Assembly (NCBI RefSeq): GCF_009707955.1
Contig: NZ_WMDQ01000002.1
Span: 496,001-560,000 of the forward strand
Reading direction: 5' to 3'
DNA length: 64,000 bases
Origin: Flavobacterium sp. LC2016-13
GTDB taxonomy: Bacteria; Bacteroidota; Bacteroidia; Flavobacteriales; Flavobacteriaceae
The position numbers were made by a program, and so were the translations under genes. Within the stretch, counting starts at the first letter, position 1. Each line of letters opens with the position of its first letter. Under the pieces are notes generated by a model. It saw only the letters and a program-made list of their open reading frames with translations. It was not told the DNA's origin and did no database searches. This document shows, one piece after another, positions 18,434 through 26,753 of the stretch.

Positions 18434-18904
18434 TCATAGTTTTTCAAATTTATACATATTGAAATCGTCCGGATCGCCAATATTTACTGATAGATAATAG
18501 GGAGGTTTATTGCTCAGTAATCCTGAACCTGAAACTTCAAAGCTGCAATTGATTGTATAGCTTTGCTGCACACCATTTTTGTCTATATATGTTTTATCGA
18601 TCCCAAAATCTTTATATCTTGTATTGCTAATTAATTGAACCGTTTTTACTTTCTGATTACCGCTTTTACCGATATGCCATTTACCAGAAATATCAATTGT
18701 TCGATTTTTAAAAAGATCGTCATCGGATATATAAAAAAAGTTAATTTTCTTTCCTGTAAAAGTTCCATCTTCATTTAAGGAGATTGATGCACCATCCTGA
18801 GATTTCCAGGTTCCAGATAATTCTATTGTATTTATTTCATTAGAACAGCTATTTAATAATATAGATAAAAATGAAATTGCTAAAATCTTTATAATTGCCT
18901 TCAT
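18434..18904 (-). CDS. Hypothetical lipoprotein, lipocalin-like
   Basis: 156 aa. Lipobox LNSC (Cys20) is followed by alternating beta strands that begin IELSGTWKSQDGASISLNEDGTFTGKK. Such a GTW-K...G-T-F start is seen in lipocalin-like domains of Bacteroidota lipoproteins. It may be cotranscribed with the pseudouridine synthase, whose stop codon lies 20 bases upstream of this gene's start. Ligand and role are unknown. Confidence 0.65.
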   Translation of the reverse strand: MKAIIKILAISFLSILLNSCSNEINTIELSGTWKSQDGASISLNEDGTFTGKKINFFYISDDDLFKNRTIDISGKWHIGKSGNQKVKTVQLISNTRYKDFGIDKTYIDKNGVQQSYTINCSFEVSGSGLLSNKPPYYLSVNIGDPDDFNMYKFEKL

Positions 18905-18924
18905 ATTAACTTGTTAAATAAATT

Positions 18925-19620
18925 TTATTGATACTTACTCAAATCGAGATTAAGAATAGTGCCTACTTTGCTAAACTCTTCATTAACCTTTGCATTCAGG
19001 ACTAGTTGTTGATTGTGTATTGGATGATTAAAAATTAACTGATGTGCATGAAGCATCATTCCTTTGAGGTCAAAATTCTCCAGCCATAATTTATTTTGTT
19101 TGTTGCAACCATGCGGGCGACTTCCTAAAATGGGATGAAAAATATGTTTAAAATGTTTTCGTAATTGATGCATACGTCCGGTTTCAGGAATCGCTTCTAC
19201 CAAACAATATCGTGACGTTGGTTTATTATTAAATTCTAATTCAACTTCGGCATTTTGCAAACGATGAAAGTAGGTTATTGCATTTTGTGTAATGTTATCA
19301 TCATTCGTTAAATCATAATCAATCGTTAGTTCATCTGGAGACCAGCCACGTAAAATGGCTAAATATTTTTTTTCGACTTCGCGCGTGGCAAAACGATCAT
19401 TCATAATTTTTAAAACGCCTGTATCCAAAGCAAATAACAAAACGCCAGAAGTTTTACGATCTAAGCGATGAATAGGATAAACGTGTTGCCCTATTTGATT
19501 TCTCAATTCCTGAATGGCATACACTTTTGCATCGCGCGCATAAAATGATTTGTGAACCAACAAGCCACTTGGTTTATTAATTGCGATAATATATTCGTCT
19601 TGGTAAAGAATTTCTAACAT
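18925..19620 (-). CDS. truC: RluA-family pseudouridine synthase, TruC-like
   Basis: 231 aa, the length of TruC rather than RluD. There is no S4 domain; the protein begins directly with the catalytic fold (LEILYQDEYIIAINKPSGLL). The HRLDRKTSGV motif at 51-60 contains the catalytic Asp54, and GRMHQLRKHFKHI plus HPILGSRPHGCN follow, as in tRNA pseudouridine-65 synthase. It isomerises uridine in tRNA in the cytoplasm. TruC rather than another short RluA-type enzyme is inferred from length and the HPILGSRPHG segment. Confidence 0.85.
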   Translation of the reverse strand: MLEILYQDEYIIAINKPSGLLVHKSFYARDAKVYAIQELRNQIGQHVYPIHRLDRKTSGVLLFALDTGVLKIMNDRFATREVEKKYLAILRGWSPDELTIDYDLTNDDNITQNAITYFHRLQNAEVELEFNNKPTSRYCLVEAIPETGRMHQLRKHFKHIFHPILGSRPHGCNKQNKLWLENFDLKGMMLHAHQLIFNHPIHNQQLVLNAKVNEEFSKVGTILNLDLSKYQ

Positions 19621-19631
19621 TGGGCAAAAGT

Positions 19632-19659
19632 AAAAGAGATTTCGATTGAAATCTCTTTT
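19632..19659. terminator. Palindromic terminator-like hairpin between truC-like and amidohydrolase genes
   Basis: A perfect 12-base-pair stem, AAAAGAGATTTC / GAAATCTCTTTT with a GATT loop, sits between two same-strand genes. The same hairpin (20 bases identical at its core) ends the dispersed repeat at 21168-21300. Confidence 0.6.
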
Positions 19660-19702
19660 ATTACTTTTTTATTTTGATACGTTTCTTATTTTAGATCTCT
19701 AA

Positions 19703-21037
19703 CTATTTATCAAGTATGTTTTTATAAATTATTCCATCTTTTATAATCAACAATAATGTTTTGTCGTAGTCTTCAAGTATACTCAAATTTGCAATAGGAT
19801 TTCCGTCTACTAATATAATGTCGGCATAAGCACCTTCTTCTATAACACCCAATTTGTTTGGATATGGATTACGTGGACCGCTCATAGTAAGTAATTCTGC
19901 ATTTGTAGAAGTAGCCATTTTTAATATTTCATAAGGCTTGTACCAACGCAATAACTTTACAAGATCTCCTGCTCTTTTTACCGAATGCTCAGGTTCAAAC
20001 AGACAATCAGTTCCAAATGCAGTTTTAATGTTATATTTTTTTGCAAAATTATATGCTTTATCAGTACCGCTCATCATAGTTTGTTGCTTGATACGATTTG
20101 GAGAACCATCAGCATATAAACTTTTACCTTCATCTATAAAAGGCTGCAGGCTTAACCATGCCTTTTTATCGGCTAACATTTTTGCTGTTGTATCATCAAT
20201 AAGTTGAGCATGATCTATACAAAGTACTCCTGCACGCAATGCAGTTTGTATTGCTCTTGGTGTATAAGCGTGAACAGTAACATACGTACCCCAATTTTCT
20301 GCTGCATCAACAGCGGCTTTCATTTCTGCTTCTGTAAATTGAGATACATCTAAAGGATCATAAGTTGAAGAAACACCACCACCAGCCGCTAGTTTTATTT
20401 GTGTGGCACCAAGGCGAAGCTGCTCCCGTACACGTTTCAATACCTGATCTGGACCATCAGCTATTACACCAAAATTATTACGTTCGGTAAAATCAAGGCT
20501 TGCTGCGATATCTTTTGGGACAGCATTAGGCAGAAGAAAGTCACCATGACCACCGGTTTGGGAAATCATGGCACCTGAAGGATAAATACGTGGACCAATA
20601 ATTAAACCTCTGTCTATCGCTTTTTGCAAACCACCTGCAGGACCAGCAAGATCTCTGAAAGTTGTAAAGCCCTGCATAAGGTCTTTCTCTGCAGATTTAA
20701 TAGCATTTGCAGTAATGTATTCTATATCACTGTTCATTAGTTCTGTGATATTCATCGATTCCATCATGATATGTGTGTGGGCATCAATAAGGCCTGGCAT
20801 CAAAAATTTTCCTTTGCCATCAATTATGGTAGTGTTTCCACTTTTATCAGTTGAGATTGGTGATGTAGAAATTTTGCTAATCAGATTATTAACAATTAAA
20901 ATATTTCCATTAATTGTTTTTTCATCTTTACCATTAAAAATTTGAACATTGTTGATAAGGATTGTTTTTTGAGCCATTATATAAAATGAACTCAGTAAAA
21001 TTGCAATTGTCAATAATTTTCGTTTTATAAAGTACAT
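19703..21037 (-). CDS. Secreted amidohydrolase-family metal-dependent hydrolase
   Basis: 444 aa with a Sec signal peptide (residues 1-22, ending YIMAQ). Metal-binding motifs follow the amidohydrolase order: PGLIDAHTHI (H87, H89), a glycine-rich segment with KLAAGGGVSS, VTVHAYTPRAI, VLCIDHAQLI and the catalytic Asp in TAFGTDCLFEPEH. It resembles imidazolonepropionase-like and prolidase-like hydrolases (Sgx9260-type) that are exported. It would hydrolyse a cyclic amide or N-acyl/dipeptide bond in the periplasm; the substrate cannot be read. It is the first gene of a minus-strand run. Confidence 0.88.
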   Translation of the reverse strand: MYFIKRKLLTIAILLSSFYIMAQKTILINNVQIFNGKDEKTINGNILIVNNLISKISTSPISTDKSGNTTIIDGKGKFLMPGLIDAHTHIMMESMNITELMNSDIEYITANAIKSAEKDLMQGFTTFRDLAGPAGGLQKAIDRGLIIGPRIYPSGAMISQTGGHGDFLLPNAVPKDIAASLDFTERNNFGVIADGPDQVLKRVREQLRLGATQIKLAAGGGVSSTYDPLDVSQFTEAEMKAAVDAAENWGTYVTVHAYTPRAIQTALRAGVLCIDHAQLIDDTTAKMLADKKAWLSLQPFIDEGKSLYADGSPNRIKQQTMMSGTDKAYNFAKKYNIKTAFGTDCLFEPEHSVKRAGDLVKLLRWYKPYEILKMATSTNAELLTMSGPRNPYPNKLGVIEEGAYADIILVDGNPIANLSILEDYDKTLLLIIKDGIIYKNILDK

Positions 21038-21421
21038 ATTTATAATGAGTATTAAATTATTAAACTACTAATATAGTAAATATTGTGTTAAATTGTTGGT
21101 TTTCAGTGAGGAGTTCTTATGGAAAACTGTGAGAATGTCTCAGAAATCCGAACAAAGCTAAAATAACCTGATCACTCGGATATGTGCAACGATAGCGCGA
21201 AAATTCTTTTCCGTTTCTAATATTAATAAAACTGGATTTTCTTTTTTAATTCTGTTAAGATATACTTTGCGACACGGAGATTTCGATTGAAATCTCTTTT
21301 ATGAGGTATTTATTTATATGCTTTTCTTTTTTATTCATATATATTTACCTCAATTTGGGTCATTTTGTTTGTCATATATATAAATAAGTTGCCAGTAATT
21401 TTAAACGAAAAACAATAAAAA
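21038..21421. other. Intergenic region with two dispersed repeats
   Basis: No gene is seen. It holds a degenerate repeat of the GAAAAGCTGTTCGAATGTCT type (about 21107-21165), the 130-base REP-like repeat at 21168-21300, and, just before the next gene, a leader GTTGCCAGTAATTTTAAACG (21389-21408) that resembles sequences before two other genes in this window. Confidence 0.6.
21168..21300. repeat. REP-like dispersed repeat, copy 1
   Basis: Shares with 26460-26598 the ordered blocks CTCGGATATG, AACGATAGCGCG, TAATATTAATAAA, ACTGGATTTTCTTTTTT and TTAAGATATA. It ends in a hairpin AGATTTCGATTGAAATCT. The AACGATAGCGC block also occurs at the left end of the RAYT transposase at 38963-38973, suggesting that these are non-autonomous relatives. 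Confidence 0.7.
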
Positions 21422-21985
21422 ATGAGACAGATTCATTTGATACTATTGATTATTTTGACATTAAATAGTTGTGTTAAAAATAAATTAGAACCTAAAGAGC
21501 TTTATAACCTAAAAGCAAATGAAATAATTTTTGAAACATTAAAAGAAAACAATTGTAATTGTTTGTTAGAAATTCCAAAACAATCTTTGATTGAAATGAG
21601 TAGTTATGAAAATCCAAGTTATGATATTCGTAATTTCTTGAAAAATGAATTAAAAAGTAAAAACAATATTGATCTCGATACTTTGGTAAGTCTTTCGAAA
21701 AATTTCACATTGAATATAGATGCATTAGAAAAAAATAATGTCAAAATTATTAACCTTAAAGATATTCCTAAGTTTGGAGATACTATTGGTAACGGCAATG
21801 TTGAAAAAAATTTAAAAATGTGTCCAAAAGGGATAATCAATTTTAATAAACCAGTTTTTGATAAAACGTATCAAAAAGCAGTTCTTGATTATAGTTTTGC
21901 ATTTAGTTGTACAAAGACTTATCCACTTCCAATTTATCAATTTAAAAACGGTAAATGGAATCGAATTAAAAAAATAAAAAAGTAG
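21422..21985 (+). CDS. Hypothetical lipoprotein
   Basis: 187 aa with lipobox LNSC (Cys17). A CNC segment follows (NNCNCLLEIPKQSLIEMSSY), and the C-terminal part reads KAVLDYSFAFSCTKTYPLPI and KNGKWNRIKKIKK. Not recognised. It is very AT-rich, like the next three genes, which together with the surrounding repeats suggests an acquired segment. Confidence 0.7.
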   Translation: MRQIHLILLIILTLNSCVKNKLEPKELYNLKANEIIFETLKENNCNCLLEIPKQSLIEMSSYENPSYDIRNFLKNELKSKNNIDLDTLVSLSKNFTLNIDALEKNNVKIINLKDIPKFGDTIGNGNVEKNLKMCPKGIINFNKPVFDKTYQKAVLDYSFAFSCTKTYPLPIYQFKNGKWNRIKKIKK

Positions 21986-22003
21986 TGCTAGCGACTAAAA
22001 ACG

Positions 22004-22657
22004 ATGAGAATAAAAAAAATACGAGGGCATAATAGAATTCATAGACAAATTGAAAAATGGAAAATTGATAGTTTGTCATATAATTTAAATCCTTATCTAG
22101 AAAATGAAAACCACCGAGACTACATCAAAATTTATGTGAGCCCTTTTTGTAATCTTTCAATAACGAACAGTATTATTCCTGAACCAAAAGGAAAAACAAA
22201 AAAACTGATCTTATCTTCACTATTAGAAATATATTCGTATTGGGAAGAATTGCTAAAAAAAACTGGCAAGCCATTTTATTTAAAAATTTGGCTATTTGAG
22301 CCTAGATTTTCTAAATCTCAAGTTGTTTGTGCAATCGGAGATGATATAGATTATTACAAAAATACTTTTACAGCATCGGAAGAAATTATAGTTTTTAAAA
22401 ATGACCGATACGGTAAAGAAATGCAGTCAGAAATGGAATTAATTGATTGGAAGTTATTTTTAGATGAAGATGTTTATTATGATGATGAAGTTGGAGACAA
22501 AGAAATGTATATTTTTGAAAGTGACTATTTTGAATCCAGACGTCGATTTAAAAAAATGATGAAGAAAGAACATCGAGTGAAAAAGTTTGAATGGTTAGGA
22601 GAAAATCGAGAATCTTATATTTTTAAAAAAGGGGAAGTTTGGTTAGGAGGAAAGTAA
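22004..22657 (+). CDS. Hypothetical protein, possibly DUF3916-like
   Basis: 217 aa, cytoplasmic. Starts MRIKKIRGHNRIHRQIEKW and has a core YLKIWLFEPRFSKSQVVCAI followed by a DDIDYYKNTF segment, then a long charged region and an ending GEVWLGGK. The KxRGxxRR start, a middle of the (V/I)xVxLPxLxxSQIIVF type and a GEIWxxG end are features I associate with DUF3916. The match is weak. It starts 18 bases after the lipoprotein stop, so the two may be cotranscribed. Confidence 0.5.
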   Translation: MRIKKIRGHNRIHRQIEKWKIDSLSYNLNPYLENENHRDYIKIYVSPFCNLSITNSIIPEPKGKTKKLILSSLLEIYSYWEELLKKTGKPFYLKIWLFEPRFSKSQVVCAIGDDIDYYKNTFTASEEIIVFKNDRYGKEMQSEMELIDWKLFLDEDVYYDDEVGDKEMYIFESDYFESRRRFKKMMKKEHRVKKFEWLGENRESYIFKKGEVWLGGK

Positions 22658-22830
22658 AAACGTTATACAACAACAGTTTTAAGAAATTGGAGCTTTAATG
22701 CTAAATTTAAAGATAATCCCGTTCGTGAGCACAAGATTTGACAAATCCCAATAATAGGCTTAATTTAGTCGAAAACATGGTAAGTTATCACGAAATCAAC
22801 AAAAAAATATTCTTGTAAAAGAAAACTAAA

Positions 22831-23334
22831 ATGAATAAATATAGATTAATATACATCATTTTTTTAATTCCGATTTGTTTATTGGCTCAGAACGCACCGA
22901 CAAAATCTACAATCCAAAAAATAATTAGAAGTAGTCAAGTGAAAATGAAAAATGGTAAGTTTTCTTTACCTTCAAATACATCATGGGAATTCAATAACAT
23001 TGACAGTTTGTATTTTAAGAAAGATACTCTAACAGCTTTTGTTTATAAGTCACCAAAACATAAAAGTTTATGTGAATTAGTTGATTGGACATTTTACCGA
23101 AAAAATGCTTTTGTTTTTGGTCAAGAATCAAACTGTAAAGAACCGCCGTCAAGAAAGGTTACTCAACATCCAAAAGATTATTTTAAAATTGCAATTTATA
23201 ATGTTGAAAAAGAAACTATGATTGATATTTTGAGATATGACAAAATGATTGTAGAATCATTTAAAATCCTAAATATTTTAGAAAGCCAAGAGTTAATAGA
23301 AATCAAACTATCTAGAAGATTTAATGCAAATTAG
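22831..23334 (+). CDS. Hypothetical secreted protein
   Basis: 167 aa with a Sec signal peptide (residues 1-19, MNKYRLIYIIFLIPICLLAQ). The mature part includes SNTSWEFNNIDSLYFKKDT, a Cys pair (CELVDWTFYR and ESNCKEPPSRK) and a final helix. Family not recognised. It stands between intergenic stretches containing degenerate repeats. Confidence 0.65.
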   Translation: MNKYRLIYIIFLIPICLLAQNAPTKSTIQKIIRSSQVKMKNGKFSLPSNTSWEFNNIDSLYFKKDTLTAFVYKSPKHKSLCELVDWTFYRKNAFVFGQESNCKEPPSRKVTQHPKDYFKIAIYNVEKETMIDILRYDKMIVESFKILNILESQELIEIKLSRRFNAN

Positions 23335-23559
23335 CTTACCCTTAATTCTCCGAAGTGTTCAACTGAAAAGCTGCTCAAATATATGATTCTATATTCTTAT
23401 TTTTCTTATAATAAAATACTCTAGATTAAAAATCCTGAATTTAAAATAAAAAAACTATTTTAGTCATTTGTATTTAAAAACAAATTCCGCTAGTTCTTTA
23501 ATTTACATTTTTAAACGAAAACCAACTTCAAAAATCAGAAAAAATTATCAATATATTCT

Positions 23560-24555
23560 ATGGCAAAATTAGACCTTAACAGTTTGGAAATTGAATATAA
23601 ATCATTAAAACCTAAATTTGATAGATTAAAAGATTCAATTATAATACAGGTTGAAGAACTATTGGAATTAGAGAATATACCTTTAGGTTTTCCAATTCAA
23701 AATAGAACCAAATCCTGGGATTCAATTGTAAATAAGGTTGAAAGTAAAAGATTTAATATAAAAAGTTCAATTACGGAGTTGCAAGACATTGTCGGGCTGA
23801 GAATAATTTTACTTTTTAATAAAGACGTAGAAAATGTATGTAAACTAATCGAAGATAATCTAACCAAAATAAAAAGATACAATACTTCAGAAAAATTATT
23901 AGATAATCAATTTGGTTATGCTTCAGAACATTTTGTTGTTAAAATTCCAGAAACTTGGATTAACGTACCTACATTTAAAGATTTAGGAGGGTTTGTAGCA
24001 GAAATTCAAGTAAGAACATTATCACAACATACTTGGGCAGAAGCACCTAAACAACTCCAATATAAGCAAGAAGAAAATATTCCTAGAGAGTTATTTCGAT
24101 CAATTGGAAGGGTTTCCGCATTACTTGAAACCGTCGATTTAGAATTGGATAGATTATTAGATCAGCGTGAAAAATATAAAAATCTTTTATCTTTTAACTT
24201 ATCAACTGCGATAAATCAAACCTTAAATGTTGATATCTTAGAATCAATACTTAATGAAAAACTTCCGCCAGACAATAAAGCTTATTTCGAAAATTATTCA
24301 GAATTAATTGAAGATTTACGAGTATTTAATATTAATACAAGCGAGGAGTTGGAAAAACTCATAAATGATTATCTAATGATTGCGTTAGAATCAGATGAAG
24401 AGTTTGTAAATAGTGATTCATATAATGATGAAGATAGGGAAGATATGGAAAGAGCTACGAGAGGAGTTTTTCTTTCCCATGTAGGCTTGATAAGGGAAAT
24501 GCTAGATAAAAGAGATCCTGAAAAATGGTCAGAGCTTAATATGTCAAGAAGATAA
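23560..24555 (+). CDS. RelA/SpoT-domain nucleotide pyrophosphokinase-like protein
   Basis: 331 aa. Residues about 15-170 show the synthetase domain: RTKSWDSIVNK (G-loop region, R49/K51/S52), ELQDIVGLRIIL (D76, R81), FGYASEHFVV in place of YxSxH, and AEIQVRTLSQHTWAEA (E148, Q150, R152), then LQYK. There is no HD hydrolase, TGS or ACT domain, so it is a small alarmone synthetase-type protein. A C-terminal extension of about 150 residues is helical and acidic and not recognised. Position next to SEFIR and AbiL-like genes makes a defence or toxin role (toxSAS/CapRel-like) plausible; a housekeeping small synthetase is the alternative. Confidence 0.85.
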   Translation: MAKLDLNSLEIEYKSLKPKFDRLKDSIIIQVEELLELENIPLGFPIQNRTKSWDSIVNKVESKRFNIKSSITELQDIVGLRIILLFNKDVENVCKLIEDNLTKIKRYNTSEKLLDNQFGYASEHFVVKIPETWINVPTFKDLGGFVAEIQVRTLSQHTWAEAPKQLQYKQEENIPRELFRSIGRVSALLETVDLELDRLLDQREKYKNLLSFNLSTAINQTLNVDILESILNEKLPPDNKAYFENYSELIEDLRVFNINTSEELEKLINDYLMIALESDEEFVNSDSYNDEDREDMERATRGVFLSHVGLIREMLDKRDPEKWSELNMSRR

Positions 24556-24673
24556 AGAATTTAGCATTAAAAGATTATATATAAAAATGGTTTATAAATT
24601 ACTCAATATATTCTCAACTGAAAGATAGACTACTAATAATTAGTTTCTTAGTTATCAGTTCAGCTGAAAAACT

Positions 24674-24890
24674 GCGCAAATGTCTCTGACTTTGCGTAGT
24701 TTTTTTACACTTATAAATTATTAAAGTTTATAAAAGTCTCCCGACTTTTTATAGTTATTCTTAATATTGTTTTGATTTCTTTTTTGAAAATTACAGCTAA
24801 GAAATTTAGTTTTAAAGCCAGAGACTTTATGACTTATACGTTTTAAATTACATATTTTGCAAATTGGCGCAAAGTCAGAGACATTTGCGC
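24674..24890. mobile_element. 217-base MITE-like element with 23-bp perfect terminal inverted repeats
   Basis: The left end 24674-24696 (GCGCAAATGTCTCTGACTTT plus GCG) is the exact reverse complement of 24868-24890. The interior has no ORF and contains two further CAGAGAC/GTCTC-type half sites (around 24738 and 24822). It lies between the RelA/SpoT gene and the convergent SEFIR gene. The ends resemble the GAAAAGCTGTTCGAATGTCT repeat family. The rest of 24556-24922 is AT-rich; a fragment AGATATACTTTGCG shared with the 21168-21300 repeat follows at 24901-24914. Confidence 0.6.
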
Positions 24891-24922
24891 AACGCTTGTG
24901 AGATATACTTTGCGGAGCAGGG

Positions 24923-26344
24923 TTAGTTAACCGTGCCTATTTCCTCGATGTTTATACGGTCAAAAATTGGAATTATTTTATCAAATGTCTTACTATGTCG
25001 AAGTGGCTGTGAATCTGTTGTTTTTTTTAATTCTATAAGTTTTAGTTTTAATTCTTCCTCGTTTTCTACACCGAACAACATTTTAACTTTGTTAAAATGC
25101 TTCCTTGATAAAAATTTATCAAAGAAGGGAAAACTTTTCCATCGATCTTTATAATGATAAGTAATTGGAAACCATTCCCCCATACAAATAACAGCAATGT
25201 AATGACAAATTAAATCTGCATCAATTAAATTTTCTTTGGTATATTTTTCAGGAATTCTCTTAATCATTAAGTCTGCCATTGGACTAACGAAATTACCAGA
25301 ATAGGTTTCATTATAATATTGTTCAATTGACATTATATAATTGTAGAATACCTCAATACCTAATGCTTGAAGTTTACTTTCATAGCGATTTTCTACAAAA
25401 TAAGTAGATTTCATTATACCATCAATAAAGTCATATCTTTCATTTTTTAATCCAACAGCAATTAAGTAAAGGAATAGTTCATGTATTATAAACTTAAAAT
25501 TATCCGAAGAATATCTGTGATTTGATTCTTCGTGGTGTAAATATAGAGGCAATTTTTCTAAAAAACTTATTATAATATCAAGATCAAAATCAAGATCAGT
25601 TTTTAATAACTTATTGATGAATTCTATAAAATCATTTCGCAAAGGTGTGTATGAGTTAATGTTATCTAATATTTCTTTTCCGAAAACTAGAAATTCATTA
25701 CTTGTTGGTTCTAACCTGTAGTTTTGTAGATCACTATAAAATTCATCTAGAAAGTCTTTAATTATTCCATTTAATCGCTTTGGATCTTTGTCTATTTGCA
25801 CTGAAAAAGTTCGTATAATGGATGAAGTTCTTATTGTAGTTTCAATATTTTCAAACAAGTAGCTTGGTGCTTTGCCCAACTTAGGTCTTGTATAAGAAGG
25901 TCTTTTAAAAATGTTCCTCAATAGTTGCTCGTAATTGCTTTCGTAATGATCAAGCGATGAAAGGTCAATATAAACAGTTCCTTTTAAAAAAACGGGTACA
26001 TGTTCGCTATTGTTCGAATCTCTTTCAGCAATTATGGGTATAAATTTTTCCTGTGAAGTGTTGTTATAAATTTGAGGACTAATAATTTGCGTCTCTGTAC
26101 CAACTCCGCCCGATCTTCCATTTGCTCTTTCTGCATATTTTTTGTCAAGTATCAATAGCACTTTCTCAATTTCTGGAGATCCAACCATGGATTCCATAAA
26201 TTTATATTTGTCGTTTCCTGGTTTTAAATCCCATTTATCTAAAACTACCTCTATACCATCAGAAACTAGACGTTCTGCTAGATTGAGAACCCATTGTTCG
26301 TGATCGGAACTTGACCAACTGTATGAAATGAAAATTTTCGGCAT
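24923..26344 (-). CDS. SEFIR-domain protein (TIR-like), candidate defence effector
   Basis: 473 aa. Residues 1-150 match the SEFIR fold: MPKIFISYSWSSSDHEQWVL at the start, LVSDGIEVVLDKWDLKPGND, FMESMVGSPEIEKVLLILD and KKYAERANGRSGGVGTETQI. Bacterial SEFIR domains are related to TIR domains; a Bacillus SEFIR protein is reported to protect against phage by depleting NAD+. The C-terminal 320 residues are helical and unrecognised (sensor candidate). It is convergent with the RelA/SpoT gene and divergent from the AAA/RloB pair, in the centre of the island. Confidence 0.85.
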   Translation of the reverse strand: MPKIFISYSWSSSDHEQWVLNLAERLVSDGIEVVLDKWDLKPGNDKYKFMESMVGSPEIEKVLLILDKKYAERANGRSGGVGTETQIISPQIYNNTSQEKFIPIIAERDSNNSEHVPVFLKGTVYIDLSSLDHYESNYEQLLRNIFKRPSYTRPKLGKAPSYLFENIETTIRTSSIIRTFSVQIDKDPKRLNGIIKDFLDEFYSDLQNYRLEPTSNEFLVFGKEILDNINSYTPLRNDFIEFINKLLKTDLDFDLDIIISFLEKLPLYLHHEESNHRYSSDNFKFIIHELFLYLIAVGLKNERYDFIDGIMKSTYFVENRYESKLQALGIEVFYNYIMSIEQYYNETYSGNFVSPMADLMIKRIPEKYTKENLIDADLICHYIAVICMGEWFPITYHYKDRWKSFPFFDKFLSRKHFNKVKMLFGVENEEELKLKLIELKKTTDSQPLRHSKTFDKIIPIFDRINIEEIGTVN

Positions 26345-26753
26345 TTGTTAATTAAGTTTTTATTTGTTAATTTTTATGAAAATTTAAAATTAATAAATTT
26401 ATCAACGCTTCAATAACTTTAATTATGTTTGTTAAAATAAAATTTCATGCTACAAAAATCCCGATCGCTCGGATATGCGTAACGATAGCGCGGAAATTCT
26501 TTCCGTTCTCTTTCCTAATATTAATAAAAACTGGATTTTCTTTTTTAAATCTTTTAAGATATATTTTGCAGGTACGGATTACAAATCCGGCGATCGGGTA
26601 ATAAATTAAGTGCAGATAATAATAATCAGTCAAATTGAATATATGTCTAGGGTAATTTTTGTTGTAAATAAACTTAAAACACTATTTAAACTTTGAAAAA
26701 AAAATACAAATAATATTCCCTAAATTTACGCCAAAATAAAAAAGTTTGCAGTT
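26345..26753. other. Intergenic region between divergent defence genes
   Basis: Holds the second REP-like repeat (26460-26598) and AT-rich sequence. No reliable gene; a 62-codon minus-strand frame at 26445-26633 lies mostly inside the repeat. Confidence 0.6.
26460..26598. repeat. REP-like dispersed repeat, copy 2, with short terminal inverted repeats
   Basis: Begins CCCGATCG and ends CGATCGGG, an 8-base perfect inverted pair. Internal blocks match 21168-21300 (CTCGGATATG, AACGATAGCGCG, ACTGGATTTTCTTTTTT), and it ends in a small palindrome GGATTACAAATCC of the same kind as the AGATTACAAATCT hairpin beside the RAYT gene. Confidence 0.7.

Noticed and set aside
26445..26633. 62-codon minus-strand ORF
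   Set aside because: Lies almost wholly inside the REP-like repeat 26460-26598; the frame is a by-product of the repeat.
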